Numbered from the stretch's first letter, positions 35,917 to 46,477 are shown. The stretch is DNA of 64,000 nucleotides from an uncultured Draconibacterium sp. (GCF_963675065.1 NZ_OY775906.1:1838001-1902000); one strand, 5' to 3'. Notes: a model not told the origin generated them from the sequence alone. Translations and numbers: made by a program.

Positions 35917-38900
35917 TTAGAATGACACATTAAAACCAAATATGATTTTCTTTGAGTTAGGATAACTTCCTTTATCAACTCCCAGTGCGTTTCCAACACC
36001 GGTAACTTCCGGGTCGAAACCTTTATATTTTGTAAAGGTGAAGTAATCTTCGAGCGATGCATAAACCCTTAGTCTTTTCATTCCCACTTTATCGAGTACG
36101 GAACCAGGGAGTGTGTAACCCAACTGAATTTGTTTTATTTTGAAATATGAACCATCGAAAACTGCAGCCGAAGAGGTATAATATTTATCCAGATCATTGG
36201 CTCCTGCACGAGGTCTGATTCCATTTGTGTTATCGGCGGTCCATCTGTTTTCAGTAAAATAGGTTAAACTGTTAACGGCATAATCAGTACGGTTCAGACA
36301 AGAGTAAATATCATTTCCATACGATCCCTGACCGAACACGATTGCATCAAAACCTTTATAGGCTGCATTTAAAGTAATACCGTAAGTCAGATCAGGCATA
36401 CCTTTTCCGAGGTCAACTTTATCATCATCGTTAATGATATCATCCGAATTCTGATCGACAAAAACAGGATCTCCGGTAGCTGCATCGATGCCTTCAAACT
36501 CGTAACCATAAAAATACCAGGCTGGTTTCCCAACTTCAAAACGGGTAATACCACTGGTGGTATGGAAACCTGTTCCGGGGATATAATCCAGCGATTCGTG
36601 AATATTGGTTACTTTGTTTTTAATTGATGAGATATTTCCTCTCACATCGTAGGAAAAATCACCTTTCATGTCTTTCCATCCAAGTTCCAGCTCAAAACCG
36701 GTGTTTTCGATATTACCTGCATTAATAGGCGAAGCGGTATTACCTACAATTGTAGAAGGGGTAATTCCGGTTACAATCAAGTCCTTGGTTTTTTTAACGA
36801 AGTAGTCAAAAGTCATGGATAACTTGCTTTTCAGGAATCGGGCATCAATACCGATGTCGGTTTGTTCGTTGGTTTCCCATTTTAATTCCTTGTTACCAGT
36901 TGTTGATGGTTTGTAACCAATACTGTATACCGGCGAAGTGCTAAACGGATAACTGCCTGTACTTGTAACAGCGGTGCGGTACGCGAAACTACCCAGGCCT
37001 GCCAATGAACCGTTTTGTCCCCAGCTGGCACGCAACTTCAAAAAGTCTATCCAGGATGAAGCATCCTGCATAAATGATTCTTTAGAAACTACCCAACCAA
37101 CAGATCCTCCGGGGAAGTAGCCCCAACGGTTGTCAAACGGCAGGTAAGCCGAGTCGAAAGCATCGGCACGCATTACAATTTCTGACAGGTACTTTTCGTC
37201 GTAATTATACCCTAAACGACCAAAATAACCGTTTTGAGTGCGTATAGTAGGTTGGCCACCTGAAACATCTTTAATGGCTTCTGATGTGGCATAAGCAAAA
37301 TAGTAGTAACGCGGATCATCTCTTTGTACACCAAAATCATCATCGGTACCGGTTTTACTTCCTGAAACACCAAATGAACGAATTTTTGTAAACGATGTAC
37401 CCACCGTCGCAGACAGATTGTGTTTATCGAACGAACGGTTGTAAGTGGCAAAGTTTTCCCACTGAATCCGAATGTTATTCGAACTGGATGCATCTAATCC
37501 CATATAGTTCTGATACGACTGGGAGTTGGCATAATAATCCTGCGAATAGCCATAACTTTCACCGGCACTTAGCAGGTACGAAAAACGCGTTGTTAAAACA
37601 AGGTCTTTAATAGGCTTCAGGTTTAAAAAGGCTGTTCCGTTAATATTAAAACCAGAGCTTTTTGAATAGGAATTATCACGCATAATTAGCGGATTGAGAT
37701 TTTCGCTGGTGAGAAATGGCGAAACGCTATAGTAGTTACCGTTTCCATCGCTCAACAGCTCGCCAACACCGGTAGCCCGGTAGTTAGCCAGGGCAGATGC
37801 CATATTATCCGGCATATTATCTTCGGTGTAGGTTACTGCAGTCATCGGATCGAGCTGCAACGTGCTCAAAATAAGCGAACCGTATTCTGATCCTTCCGAA
37901 ACCGATCTTCTTTCGTAGTATTCCAACTGATTGTTTGTACCAACTTCTAACCAGGGCTTAATGTTGTAGTTGGTATTTATCATGCTGGTATAGCGCTTAT
38001 AAGTATCGGCATCGCCAACTACCATACCGTCGTTATCCAATATACTGCCCGACAAATAATAACTTCCTTTTTCGTTTCCTCCCTGGAAACTGATGTTGTG
38101 ACGCTTCATTACCGACGATTCAAAAATCTCGTTCACCCAATCGGTATTTTGCTCAAAATCCCAATATTGGTAAACACGATCCATGCTAAATTTGCCGGCT
38201 TCAGTCCAATAATCGATAAATTGCTCCGAGTTCATTACCTGAGGAGTTTTGCCTATACTTTGTATGGTATATTGAAAATCGTAAGAAAGAGTACCTATCC
38301 CCTTTTTACCTTTTTTCGTGGTTATTAAAACTACTCCATTACCGGCTTGGGCACCATAAATCGCTGCCGATGCAGCATCTTTTAAAATTTCCATGCTCTC
38401 AATATCGTTAGGCTCGATACCTGCAATCGACGAGGCAATACGTCCGTCGACCACATACAATGGAGAAATTGAATTATTAGAGTTGATACCCCTGATTCGG
38501 ATAGTTGGTGAACTACCCGGAGCTGCAGAGTTCGAATAAACCTGTGTACCTGCCGTTTTTCCGGCTATTGCCTGAAGTGGATTTGTAATGGTACGGTTCT
38601 CCATATCTTCCGCCTTTACCTGCGAAATGGCACCGGTAACAGAGCTTTTCTTCTGAACACCATAACCAATAGCAACCACCTCGTCAAGCGCGATGTTTGC
38701 ACTTTCTAATGTTACGTTAATAATGGTTTGGCCACCAACTGCAACTTCTGTTGATTTCATTCCGATAAACGAAAACTGCAGAGTTGCATCCGAGGGCACA
38801 TTTTTGAGTGCGTAGTTTCCATCAATGTCGGTAATTGTACCGTTTGTTGTGCCCTGAACAACCACCGTAACTCCGGGTAACAGCTCCCCATCACTGCCCG

Positions 38901-39039
38901 CGACAGTTCCTGTTACTTCAATATTGGTTTGCGAAAATGCTAACGAGGAGATCATTAAAAACATAACGATCAGCATTTTTGAGAAAAGCCGTTGCGATAT
39001 AAATCGATACCGCTTTTGACTTAAATTGTAGTACTTCAT
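35917..39039 (-). CDS. SusC-family TonB-dependent transporter
   Basis: 1040 residues. The N-terminal 21 residues are long and basic before the hydrophobic MLIVMFLMISSLAFSQ, so translation might instead begin at Met22. Carboxypeptidase-D-like domain (VAGSDGELLPGVTVVVQG), then a plug with GYGVQKKSSVTGAIS, IRIRGINSNNSISPLYVVDG and EPNDIESMEILKDAASAAIYG, then the barrel ending IIFGFNVSF. It imports the glycan of this locus across the outer membrane. The gene follows the carboxylesterase by 40 nt. No anti-sigma signalling domain is visible; the divergent hybrid sensor at 40962 is the expected regulator. Confidence 0.93.
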   Translation of the reverse strand: MKYYNLSQKRYRFISQRLFSKMLIVMFLMISSLAFSQTNIEVTGTVAGSDGELLPGVTVVVQGTTNGTITDIDGNYALKNVPSDATLQFSFIGMKSTEVAVGGQTIINVTLESANIALDEVVAIGYGVQKKSSVTGAISQVKAEDMENRTITNPLQAIAGKTAGTQVYSNSAAPGSSPTIRIRGINSNNSISPLYVVDGRIASSIAGIEPNDIESMEILKDAASAAIYGAQAGNGVVLITTKKGKKGIGTLSYDFQYTIQSIGKTPQVMNSEQFIDYWTEAGKFSMDRVYQYWDFEQNTDWVNEIFESSVMKRHNISFQGGNEKGSYYLSGSILDNDGMVVGDADTYKRYTSMINTNYNIKPWLEVGTNNQLEYYERRSVSEGSEYGSLILSTLQLDPMTAVTYTEDNMPDNMASALANYRATGVGELLSDGNGNYYSVSPFLTSENLNPLIMRDNSYSKSSGFNINGTAFLNLKPIKDLVLTTRFSYLLSAGESYGYSQDYYANSQSYQNYMGLDASSSNNIRIQWENFATYNRSFDKHNLSATVGTSFTKIRSFGVSGSKTGTDDDFGVQRDDPRYYYFAYATSEAIKDVSGGQPTIRTQNGYFGRLGYNYDEKYLSEIVMRADAFDSAYLPFDNRWGYFPGGSVGWVVSKESFMQDASSWIDFLKLRASWGQNGSLAGLGSFAYRTAVTSTGSYPFSTSPVYSIGYKPSTTGNKELKWETNEQTDIGIDARFLKSKLSMTFDYFVKKTKDLIVTGITPSTIVGNTASPINAGNIENTGFELELGWKDMKGDFSYDVRGNISSIKNKVTNIHESLDYIPGTGFHTTSGITRFEVGKPAWYFYGYEFEGIDAATGDPVFVDQNSDDIINDDDKVDLGKGMPDLTYGITLNAAYKGFDAIVFGQGSYGNDIYSCLNRTDYAVNSLTYFTENRWTADNTNGIRPRAGANDLDKYYTSSAAVFDGSYFKIKQIQLGYTLPGSVLDKVGMKRLRVYASLEDYFTFTKYKGFDPEVTGVGNALGVDKGSYPNSKKIIFGFNVSF

Positions 39040-39079
39040 AGTTTAAATTTTAGTTACAATTAAATTTGAATAACTCATA

Positions 39080-40741
39080 TTAGTTTATTGTATTAGTCAG
39101 CTGATATTGAAATGAATTCACCATTTCAATTAATTCCTTATCATGATTGTAGACCACCATACAATCATTGTTAAAGAGCATTGTTGCACCTTCCTCAATT
39201 GAATAAGGCTCCCAGAAAGGCAACTCCGTTGTATTGGGATTTCCGTTTTTTGCAAAACTGATCCAGGCCGAGCTCATTTTGTCGGCAAGATTGCGAGCCT
39301 CCTCTCCGCCACCGGTCATTTTTCGGCAACGCGAAATATTATTGAATACAAAGGGAAGCTCCATACAATGAGTAGCGCGGAACATACCATCCAACACCGG
39401 CGATTCCCAGGTGAACAAATAGGTATATACAGGTGCACCCTGCTTATTGTACCGCAGCGATGCCTGTTCTAATGCCTTTGGTCGGAAAAGAAAATCTACA
39501 TCGAGTAAATCTTTAGGTTGATAATTTGGATAGGCCTTTTTAAAAACGGATAAGTATTCATGCGTTTTTTCACCATATTGTTGTTTAAGTTCGTTTACTG
39601 CTCCAGCCTGATCAATATTTCGCAATGCAGGATTGTAGGTACTTGCCGTAAACTCATGCAAGGTCGTTCCCACCAGTAAAGGAATGTCTTTTGACAGTTC
39701 AGCAGCCTTTAAATCAGCAGGTTGCCAGGGCAATACATTTCCATCAACCGTTGGTTCCCACCCAAAAAGTAAAGCATCAAGCCCTTCTGTTCCAGCCTCT
39801 TTCCGTATTTTTGAAACAGCATTATTTCCTGCTTCAAGCAATTTTTCATAAGGTACATTTGCCAACTCATTGATTTCCGATGATTTTAAACCAAGCTCTT
39901 TCAATGTGCCCAAACCTATTTTTCTGGAATACCTGGCTTCCATGACATTTAGTAAGGAGCCGCTTTGTACAATTGCCTTATCAAATAAACCAGCCGCAGC
40001 AGGTGTAGCCATTAATGTACTAACTTTTCCTCCGCCGCCCGATTGACCGAAAATGGTAACATTCTGCGGATCGCCACCAAATTGTTCAATATTGTTTTTT
40101 ACCCATTTTAAGGCTTCTACTAGATCGAGCAAACCAACATTTCCTGATTTTGCATATTTCTCGCCAAAAGCTGATAAATCAAGAAAACCCAGAACATTTA
40201 AACGATGATTCAACGAAACCAGAACTACATCGCCTTTTTTACACAGCGCTGCTCCGTCGTAGGCCGGTAATTCCTGCGCTGATCCTGCAGAATATCCACC
40301 GCCATGTAACCAAACCATTACCGGGCGTTTTTTATTATCGCTAATACCTTGTGTCCAGACATTTACACGAAGGCAGTTTTCGTCAGCGTAACCATCGTCC
40401 CAGTCAAAAGCAAAAGCCTGTTCATCCGAATACCAGCCCGTTCTCTTTCCTTGCGGGCAAACCGGACCAAATGCACGGCTACTTCTTATTCCTTTCCATG
40501 GAGCAGGAGAATGTGGCGGCATAAAACGGTCGGCTTCGGCATAAGGAATTCCCTTATAGATATAAATGCCATTTTCAATATATCCGGCCACCTCACCTGC
40601 TTCGGTTGAAACAACGGTGGAAGTGGCAGATGTTACAATTTCGTGACTATTACTTGTAGCCTGCACATTATCCTTGGTCGTTGTACACGCTCCAAAATTC
40701 AGAACTAGAAAAATTAGAATGGTTAGTTTTATTGACTTCAT
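39080..40741 (-). CDS. Type-B carboxylesterase lipoprotein
   Basis: 553 residues, lipobox NFGAC (Cys19). Carboxylesterase family B (cholinesterase-like) alpha/beta-hydrolase: the N-terminal GEVAGYIENGIYIYKGIPYA and ENCLRVNVW, oxyanion HGGGY (146-150) and nucleophile Ser234 in FGQSGGGGK, where family members usually have GESAGG. The C-terminal block SPVLDGMFRATHCMELPFVF carries the likely catalytic His (ATH). It hydrolyses carboxylic esters and is encoded as the first gene of the SusCD-esterase operon. This is a structurally different esterase from the CE1-type ones downstream, suggesting more than one kind of ester on the substrate. Confidence 0.88.
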   Translation of the reverse strand: MKSIKLTILIFLVLNFGACTTTKDNVQATSNSHEIVTSATSTVVSTEAGEVAGYIENGIYIYKGIPYAEADRFMPPHSPAPWKGIRSSRAFGPVCPQGKRTGWYSDEQAFAFDWDDGYADENCLRVNVWTQGISDNKKRPVMVWLHGGGYSAGSAQELPAYDGAALCKKGDVVLVSLNHRLNVLGFLDLSAFGEKYAKSGNVGLLDLVEALKWVKNNIEQFGGDPQNVTIFGQSGGGGKVSTLMATPAAAGLFDKAIVQSGSLLNVMEARYSRKIGLGTLKELGLKSSEINELANVPYEKLLEAGNNAVSKIRKEAGTEGLDALLFGWEPTVDGNVLPWQPADLKAAELSKDIPLLVGTTLHEFTASTYNPALRNIDQAGAVNELKQQYGEKTHEYLSVFKKAYPNYQPKDLLDVDFLFRPKALEQASLRYNKQGAPVYTYLFTWESPVLDGMFRATHCMELPFVFNNISRCRKMTGGGEEARNLADKMSSAWISFAKNGNPNTTELPFWEPYSIEEGATMLFNNDCMVVYNHDKELIEMVNSFQYQLTNTIN

Positions 40742-40754
40742 AAGCTATTGGTCC

Positions 40755-40776
40755 AACGTCGTTAAAATTTGACGTT
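40755..40776. promoter_or_regulatory. Inverted repeat in the divergent promoter region
   Basis: AACGTC (40755-40760) and GACGTT (40771-40776) flank a 10-nt AT-rich centre, 14 nt upstream of the carboxylesterase start. It is a possible binding site of the divergent AraC-type sensor or a leader hairpin. Confidence 0.3.
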
Positions 40777-40933
40777 ACAATGCTAGTCATTACCGATGCA
40801 AGCCATTTTTCATTTTGTTCTAAGTGCTTTAGTATCTGTTCAATTCCACTTTTCAATTTGTTCAAATACTTATCTATTTATACAATCCCGGCATCATAAA
40901 GGAAAAAAGAGGAAAGCAGATAACGATAATTGC

Positions 40934-40941
40934 TATTTTTG
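40934..40941 (+). promoter_or_regulatory. Candidate -7 promoter element of the hybrid sensor gene
   Basis: TATTTTTG matches the Bacteroidetes TAnnTTTG consensus exactly, 20 nt before the ATG at 40962. This implies a very short leader of about 10-15 nt. No clear -33 TTTG is seen. Confidence 0.4.
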
Positions 40942-40961
40942 ATGCTTCAGATTTTATTCGA

Positions 40962-43900
40962 ATGAAGAAAGCGGGCTTTTTTATACTAAGTATTTTTATA
41001 TCGGTTCTTGTTTGGGGAAATTCAAGAGAGCTTAGCCAGGCTGAAAAGAATTTGGTTGTCTCAAACGAAATATCCAATCAGCAGGTAACCTCATTTGCTG
41101 AAGATGCATTCGGGCATATCTGGATTGCCACAATTCGGGGACTCAACAAATACAATATTAACGAGTATCATCAATATTTCAGTACCGATGATTCATTAAG
41201 CATTCCAAACAACCGAATACAACAAATTTATACCGACTCGAAAAAACGACTATGGGTAGCAACAGTAGATGGCGTTTGCAGATATAACGATCAGGACTGT
41301 TTTGACCGTATTCCGATTGAAAGTTCAAGTAAAAATTCCATCTATTTTTTTGAAGACAATGATGGGAAGCTCTTTTTAAACCTGAATTTTGAGATATGTG
41401 TTTACAACGAAGAGCTGAATAAGTTTGAGCCGGTGATCAGGGATTTGGATCATCAGAATTTTGGGACCTCCTGTTTAGTTGATAAATCAAATAATATTTG
41501 GGTTGTTACTCCATGGCAGGTAAAATGCTATAACAGCCATAGCTACGAGTTAAAACAAGAGTTGAAACGCGATAAGTACACTACGTTTTCGTACCTCGAT
41601 GAAAATGGAAAACTTTGGCTTGCATCGTGGCAAAATTTAGAGGTTTATGATACCCGAACAGGAAAATATGAGCAAGCTCCGCAAGCCATTGCTCAACATC
41701 CGGTTTTAAAAAATGCCATTATTTACCGCATGCATCCTTACAATAACTCGTCGGTATTAATCCTAACCCAAAAAGATGGAGTTTTCATCTACAATAAATT
41801 CACCGAAACCATTGTCCATCAATCAGAAAGCGGATTTCCCTTTGTTGTGCCGGACTTCGATATCAATTCATTTTTTACCGATTCGCAAAAAAACCTGTGG
41901 ATGGGATCTTACGATCAGGGCTATAAAGTGATATACCACTATAAAGAACGATTTAACAACAACCAGTTCTTACAATCGAAGTTAAAAGGTAAGTCCGTTC
42001 TTTCTGTGACTACCGACCATGACAAAAATCTATGGATTGTTACCCGTTCAGATGGTATTATGTTGTACCGCAACGACAACAACGAAATCCAACGTTTCTC
42101 CAACCAGGAATTGTATGGATTTTGGGATTCGTTTCAACATACCGCCAGTAGCATTTATATTGGCAGCGACAATACCATTTGGGTACGATCAGATTGGATG
42201 TTGCTTAAAATGCGCCTCGAAAAAGAGAAGCTGGTGCGAAAAAAACATTACTATTTCCCTACAGGTATATTATCGATTACCGAAGATGCCAAAGGCACTA
42301 TCTGGCTGGGCGGAAAGGATCAATCCATTTTCGTTCTTAACAAAGGCGAAGAGTATTTCGAGCGATTTCACTTATATGGAAAAGAATATAATTTTACCCC
42401 GGCTTTGTTAACGTTATCGTCGGGTAATATTTTGGTTGCATCCTTTAATCATGAGCTACAATTAATCGATGCCAACTCAAGAGAAGTTACCCCCATCCCC
42501 ATCAAACATCTAAATAAAAAAACAGCCTTTATTCCCGTGTGTCTTTTTGAAGATGCCGTTGGAGATGTTTGGATTGGCACTATTAGCAATGGAGTTTACC
42601 GGCTTTCAACCATTAACAGCACTATTGAACAGGTGAACGGAATTGGCTGTAGCGATATCAGCAGTATTACTGAAGATGTAGCCGGTAACATATGGGTTGG
42701 CACTTTGTTTGGGCTAAGTAAATTCGATAGGACTACCCAACACTTTATTAATTATTATGCCACCGACGGCATTGGAGGAAATCAGTTTAACGAAAAGAGT
42801 GTTTGCCGGCTTTCGGATAATACGCTGGTTTTTGGTGGAACGCATGGATTAACTTTTTTCAACCCGATTGATATTAATTACAAACAAAATATTCCGCTGG
42901 TTTTCGAAAACCTTAAGATACACAACAAAATTGAACAGCCGGCCACAAGCTCAAGTATCGATAAACACCTGTCGTACAACCCCGATATAACTTTAAATTA
43001 TAACCAGAATAGTTTTACTATTTCGTTTTCGGCTATTGATTACGGAGAATACGAACGTGTAAAATATGCCTATAAAATGGATGGTTACGATAACGTTTGG
43101 ATAGAAGCCAACAGCAGCCGACAGGCCTATTATTCCAACTTACCGGCCGGAAAATATACGTTTCGCGTAAAGATATTTAATAACGAAAACACCATTAACG
43201 AAACCCAAAACGAGATTTTTGTACGGATTAAACCGGCTCCGTGGTTGAGCTGGCCGGCCCTGTCGTTGTATACCATCCTGTTTTTATTTGTAGTAATAGT
43301 GGTTGTACGCATGAAACGTCGTATAAAAACAAATAAAGACAAAGCGCTGAAAGCCCAGATCGAAATTGAACAGGAACATAAGGTGAATAAAATGAACATG
43401 AGTTTCTTCGCCAATTTATCTCATGAATTCAGAACACCATTAACCATGATAAGCGGACCGATAACCATTTTGAGTAACGATGACCGTTTGAAAGATGAAT
43501 CGAAACAACTGATATACATTGTACAACGCAGTGTAAACCGAATGCTGCGGTTGGTAAATCAATTGATGGATTTTAATAAACTGGAGAACGACACGCTTAA
43601 ACTGAAGGTAAAAACCATTGATATTATATCGGAGCTTAATCGTACCATCGACATTTTTAAACTGAACGCAAAAGAAAAAGAGATTGATATAAATACCTAT
43701 GGTTTGGAAGACCGGTTTGTGATGTGGCTCGATTTGGATAAGCTGGAAAAGATTGTAACAAACCTACTCATAAACGCAATAAAATTCAGTGGTTCAAAAG
43801 GTAAAATCAATATCACATTCGATGTTATTTCGCGAGACGAAATTGCCGATAATTTCCCGTTAACAGTGCAGGATGCCAGCACACAATGGGTAAAAGTTGC

Positions 43901-44987
43901 GATCAGCGACACAGGTAGAGGTATTCCGGAAGATAAACTGGAAAAAATATTCGAACGCTATTATCAGCTCGATAATCAAACAAAAGAATATTACAACTGG
44001 GGCACCGGCATAGGGCTTTACTATTCGCGCCGTTTGGCTGAAATACATCACGGTTATATTAAGGCCGATAACAACGACGAAGGAGGAGCAACATTTACAT
44101 TTGTACTTCCGGTATCGAAACAAGCGTATTCTCCCGAAGAAAGACAACCCGAAACGGATGCTCAACAAAATGAATATATTCCTTATCCGCCGGAGAAAAA
44201 ATATAAATATGCGTTTGCCAATGATAGCAACAAGCAAAAACAAAAGCTGCTGATTATTGATGACGAATCAGAAATTATTCATTACCTGAAGGCCTTGTTG
44301 TCGCCTTACTACGATGTTAATTATAAGTTTGATGCCGATTCGGCGTTTAAAGAACTGAATGAAACCGAGCCAGACCTGATTCTCTGTGATGTGGTAATGC
44401 CGGGGACTGATGGTTTTACATTTAGCCGAAAAGTTAAAGAGAGTCTTTCGTTTTGCCATATTCCAATTGTTCTGGTTACGGCAAAAGCCACGGTAGAAAA
44501 CCAGGTTGAAGGACTTAACAGCGGCGCCGACGCTTATGTTACCAAACCTTTTGATCCGAATTACTTGCTGGCACTTATTAACTCTCAGCTAAGTAACAGA
44601 AAGAAGACACAGCGCATGTTGGTGGGTGTTACCAAAACCGAAAAAATTGAACAGGATATTCTTACTCCACAAGACAAAAATTTTATGAGCGAATTGTATA
44701 AGCTGATGGAGAATGAACTTTCAAATTCGGAATTGAATATCAACAGGATGACCGAAGTATTGAAGATTTCGCGAACAAAATTCTACTATAAAGTAAAAGG
44801 ATTGACCGGTGAAAACCCGGGAGTGCTGTTTAAAACTTACAAGTTAAACCGTGCTGCCGAACTAATTCTGGAAGGAAATATGAATATTTCGGAAATTGCG
44901 GATATCACAGGATTTAGCACACCATCGCATTTTTCTGTTAGTTTCAAAAAACACTTTGGTGTGTCGCCGAAAAATTACCACGGATAG
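40962..44987 (+). CDS. Hybrid two-component sensor/regulator (HTCS), propeller type
   Basis: 1341 residues joining all parts of a two-component pathway. Signal peptide (1-20). Periplasmic part to about 640: repeated two-component-regulator propeller blades (EDAFGHIWIAT, TDSKKRLWVAT, EDAKGTIWLGG, EDVAGNIWVGT). Y_Y_Y domain at about 680-755. Transmembrane helix at about 762-783. HisKA with phospho-acceptor His821 in NLSHEFRTPLTM. HATPase_c (TNLLINAIKFSG, GTGIGLYYSRRLAE). Receiver with Asp1143 in LILCDVVMPG. C-terminal AraC HTH (SRTKFYYKVKGLTGENP ... SEIADITGFSTPSHFSVSFKKHFGVSP). Such proteins bind an oligosaccharide in the periplasm and activate the neighbouring SusCD operon. It is divergent from the carboxylesterase-SusCD operon, so that is the inferred target. 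Unlike the fructan sensor at 6043-8797 it is intact. Confidence 0.95.
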   Translation: MKKAGFFILSIFISVLVWGNSRELSQAEKNLVVSNEISNQQVTSFAEDAFGHIWIATIRGLNKYNINEYHQYFSTDDSLSIPNNRIQQIYTDSKKRLWVATVDGVCRYNDQDCFDRIPIESSSKNSIYFFEDNDGKLFLNLNFEICVYNEELNKFEPVIRDLDHQNFGTSCLVDKSNNIWVVTPWQVKCYNSHSYELKQELKRDKYTTFSYLDENGKLWLASWQNLEVYDTRTGKYEQAPQAIAQHPVLKNAIIYRMHPYNNSSVLILTQKDGVFIYNKFTETIVHQSESGFPFVVPDFDINSFFTDSQKNLWMGSYDQGYKVIYHYKERFNNNQFLQSKLKGKSVLSVTTDHDKNLWIVTRSDGIMLYRNDNNEIQRFSNQELYGFWDSFQHTASSIYIGSDNTIWVRSDWMLLKMRLEKEKLVRKKHYYFPTGILSITEDAKGTIWLGGKDQSIFVLNKGEEYFERFHLYGKEYNFTPALLTLSSGNILVASFNHELQLIDANSREVTPIPIKHLNKKTAFIPVCLFEDAVGDVWIGTISNGVYRLSTINSTIEQVNGIGCSDISSITEDVAGNIWVGTLFGLSKFDRTTQHFINYYATDGIGGNQFNEKSVCRLSDNTLVFGGTHGLTFFNPIDINYKQNIPLVFENLKIHNKIEQPATSSSIDKHLSYNPDITLNYNQNSFTISFSAIDYGEYERVKYAYKMDGYDNVWIEANSSRQAYYSNLPAGKYTFRVKIFNNENTINETQNEIFVRIKPAPWLSWPALSLYTILFLFVVIVVVRMKRRIKTNKDKALKAQIEIEQEHKVNKMNMSFFANLSHEFRTPLTMISGPITILSNDDRLKDESKQLIYIVQRSVNRMLRLVNQLMDFNKLENDTLKLKVKTIDIISELNRTIDIFKLNAKEKEIDINTYGLEDRFVMWLDLDKLEKIVTNLLINAIKFSGSKGKINITFDVISRDEIADNFPLTVQDASTQWVKVAISDTGRGIPEDKLEKIFERYYQLDNQTKEYYNWGTGIGLYYSRRLAEIHHGYIKADNNDEGGATFTFVLPVSKQAYSPEERQPETDAQQNEYIPYPPEKKYKYAFANDSNKQKQKLLIIDDESEIIHYLKALLSPYYDVNYKFDADSAFKELNETEPDLILCDVVMPGTDGFTFSRKVKESLSFCHIPIVLVTAKATVENQVEGLNSGADAYVTKPFDPNYLLALINSQLSNRKKTQRMLVGVTKTEKIEQDILTPQDKNFMSELYKLMENELSNSELNINRMTEVLKISRTKFYYKVKGLTGENPGVLFKTYKLNRAAELILEGNMNISEIADITGFSTPSHFSVSFKKHFGVSPKNYHG

Positions 44988-45361
44988 TAAATAATTGACT
45001 TCATATCATTAGTTCCGAAGGTAATTTTATTAATTATCGCCTCGCGGAATAGTCAATGTTAAAGGAATCAATCCTATTCCTTGCAAAGAAGTCGGCAAAG
45101 TATTAAATTACACCTACAGAGTATATTACTCACAAATACTTTACAAATGCGATTCTTTTCTTTGTGAATTTTAATTCAATGAGCAGTGAGAAATTGCAAT
45201 ATGAATCAGCCCTGACGACGAAATAATTGCGGATGATTTACAATCAACAAATGATGAAATCGAATCAGCAATCATTTTCACTCCTTTGCATTTAACTGTT
45301 CTACAGAAATGAAAGCACACGATAAAAGGTGATTATTTTGCTAACGTAAAAGACATATATC
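44988..45361. other. Intergenic region, no recognised feature
   Basis: 374 nt between the sensor and the aldo/keto reductase. No terminator hairpin with a U-tract and no promoter consensus are visible. Two short plus-strand stretches have faint protein-like composition (about 45090-45170 and 45215-45310) but are too short and interrupted to call. Confidence 0.4.
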
Positions 45362-46372
45362 ATGAAGTACAATTTATTAGGAAACACAGGATTATACGTA
45401 TCAGAACTTTGTTTGGGCACCATGACATTTGGTGGCCGTGGGATGTGGACAGCTATTGGCACTTTGCCGCAGGACCAGGTGAACAGTCTCGTTAAACAAT
45501 CGGTTGACGGCGGAATAAATTTTATTGACACCGCCAATATTTACAGCGAAGGTTTGAGCGAACAAATGACCGGGCAGGCCATCCGCGACCTTGGCTTAAA
45601 ACGCGACAACCTCGTGATTGCAACAAAAGTACGCGGACAAATGGGTGAAGGCCCCAATGAAGTCGGGCTGAGCAAAAAACATATTCTGCAACAAGCCGAC
45701 GAAAGTCTTAAGCGTTTAAACATGGACTACATCGACCTGTACCAGATTCATGGTTTCGACAGACTTACACCTCTGGAAGAAACACTTGAAGCACTCGATT
45801 CGCTGGTTAAAAGCGGAAAAGTAAGGTATATTGGCTGTAGCAACCTGGCTGCCTGGCAGCTGATGAAAGCGTTGGGTATTTCGGCACAGCAACACCTGAG
45901 CAAATTTGTTTCGTTGCAGGCTTATTACACCATTGCCGGGCGCGATTTGGAACGCGAACTGGTTCCGCTGCTCCTCGACCAAAAAGTGGGTTTGATGGTC
46001 TGGAGTCCGCTGGCGGGAGGATTATTAAGTGGTAAATACAGCAGCGATACAGAAACAAAAGAAGGTCGACGGGTGAATTTCGATTTTCCACCCGTTAACA
46101 AAGAAAAAGCCTATGATATTGTGGATGTTATGCGAAATATTGCCGACAACAAAGGCGTTACTGTGGCCCAAATCGCTTTGTCGTGGCTACTGCATCAACC
46201 CGCGGTTACGTCGGTAATTATTGGCGCCAATAAATCCGAACAACTAGCAGATAACTTAAGTTCCGTTGATGTAAAACTGGAAGCAGAAGAACTCGACCAA
46301 TTAAACGAGGTAAGTAAACTGTCTCCGGAATACCCGGGTTGGATGATCGAACGTCAGGGCAGCGGCAGATAA
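45362..46372 (+). CDS. Aldo/keto reductase
   Basis: 336-residue cytoplasmic NAD(P)H-dependent oxidoreductase of the AKR superfamily, (alpha/beta)8 barrel. The catalytic tetrad is complete: Asp56 and Tyr61 in FIDTANIYSEG, Lys89 in VIATKVRG, and His130 in DLYQIHGFD. Cofactor-binding C-terminal motif: TSVIIGANKSEQLADNL. The overall pattern (LGNTGLYVSELCLGTMTFGG; WSPLAGGLLSGKY) matches the YajO/YhdN-like group, which acts on sugars and other aldehydes. Its own terminator follows at 46451. Its relation to the flanking sugar genes is unclear, and it may be a general redox enzyme. Confidence 0.9.
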   Translation: MKYNLLGNTGLYVSELCLGTMTFGGRGMWTAIGTLPQDQVNSLVKQSVDGGINFIDTANIYSEGLSEQMTGQAIRDLGLKRDNLVIATKVRGQMGEGPNEVGLSKKHILQQADESLKRLNMDYIDLYQIHGFDRLTPLEETLEALDSLVKSGKVRYIGCSNLAAWQLMKALGISAQQHLSKFVSLQAYYTIAGRDLERELVPLLLDQKVGLMVWSPLAGGLLSGKYSSDTETKEGRRVNFDFPPVNKEKAYDIVDVMRNIADNKGVTVAQIALSWLLHQPAVTSVIIGANKSEQLADNLSSVDVKLEAEELDQLNEVSKLSPEYPGWMIERQGSGR

Positions 46373-46450
46373 ATTTTTTATACAAACTACTCCCCTAACT
46401 TAGTGTTTAGCTACTGTATTTGCAGAATAACCAATACTTCAGAAAAATAA

Positions 46451-46477
46451 AAAAGAGGGCCGTCAAGTCCTCTTTTT
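46451..46477 (+). terminator. Terminator of the aldo/keto reductase gene
   Basis: AAAAGAGG (46451-46458) pairs with CCTCTTTT (46469-46476), with a 10-nt loop and trailing Ts, about 78 nt after the stop codon. Confidence 0.75.

Noticed and set aside
40668..40865. 65-codon minus-strand frame upstream of the carboxylesterase
   Set aside because: It overlaps the carboxylesterase signal peptide region and the divergent promoter, and shows no coding features.
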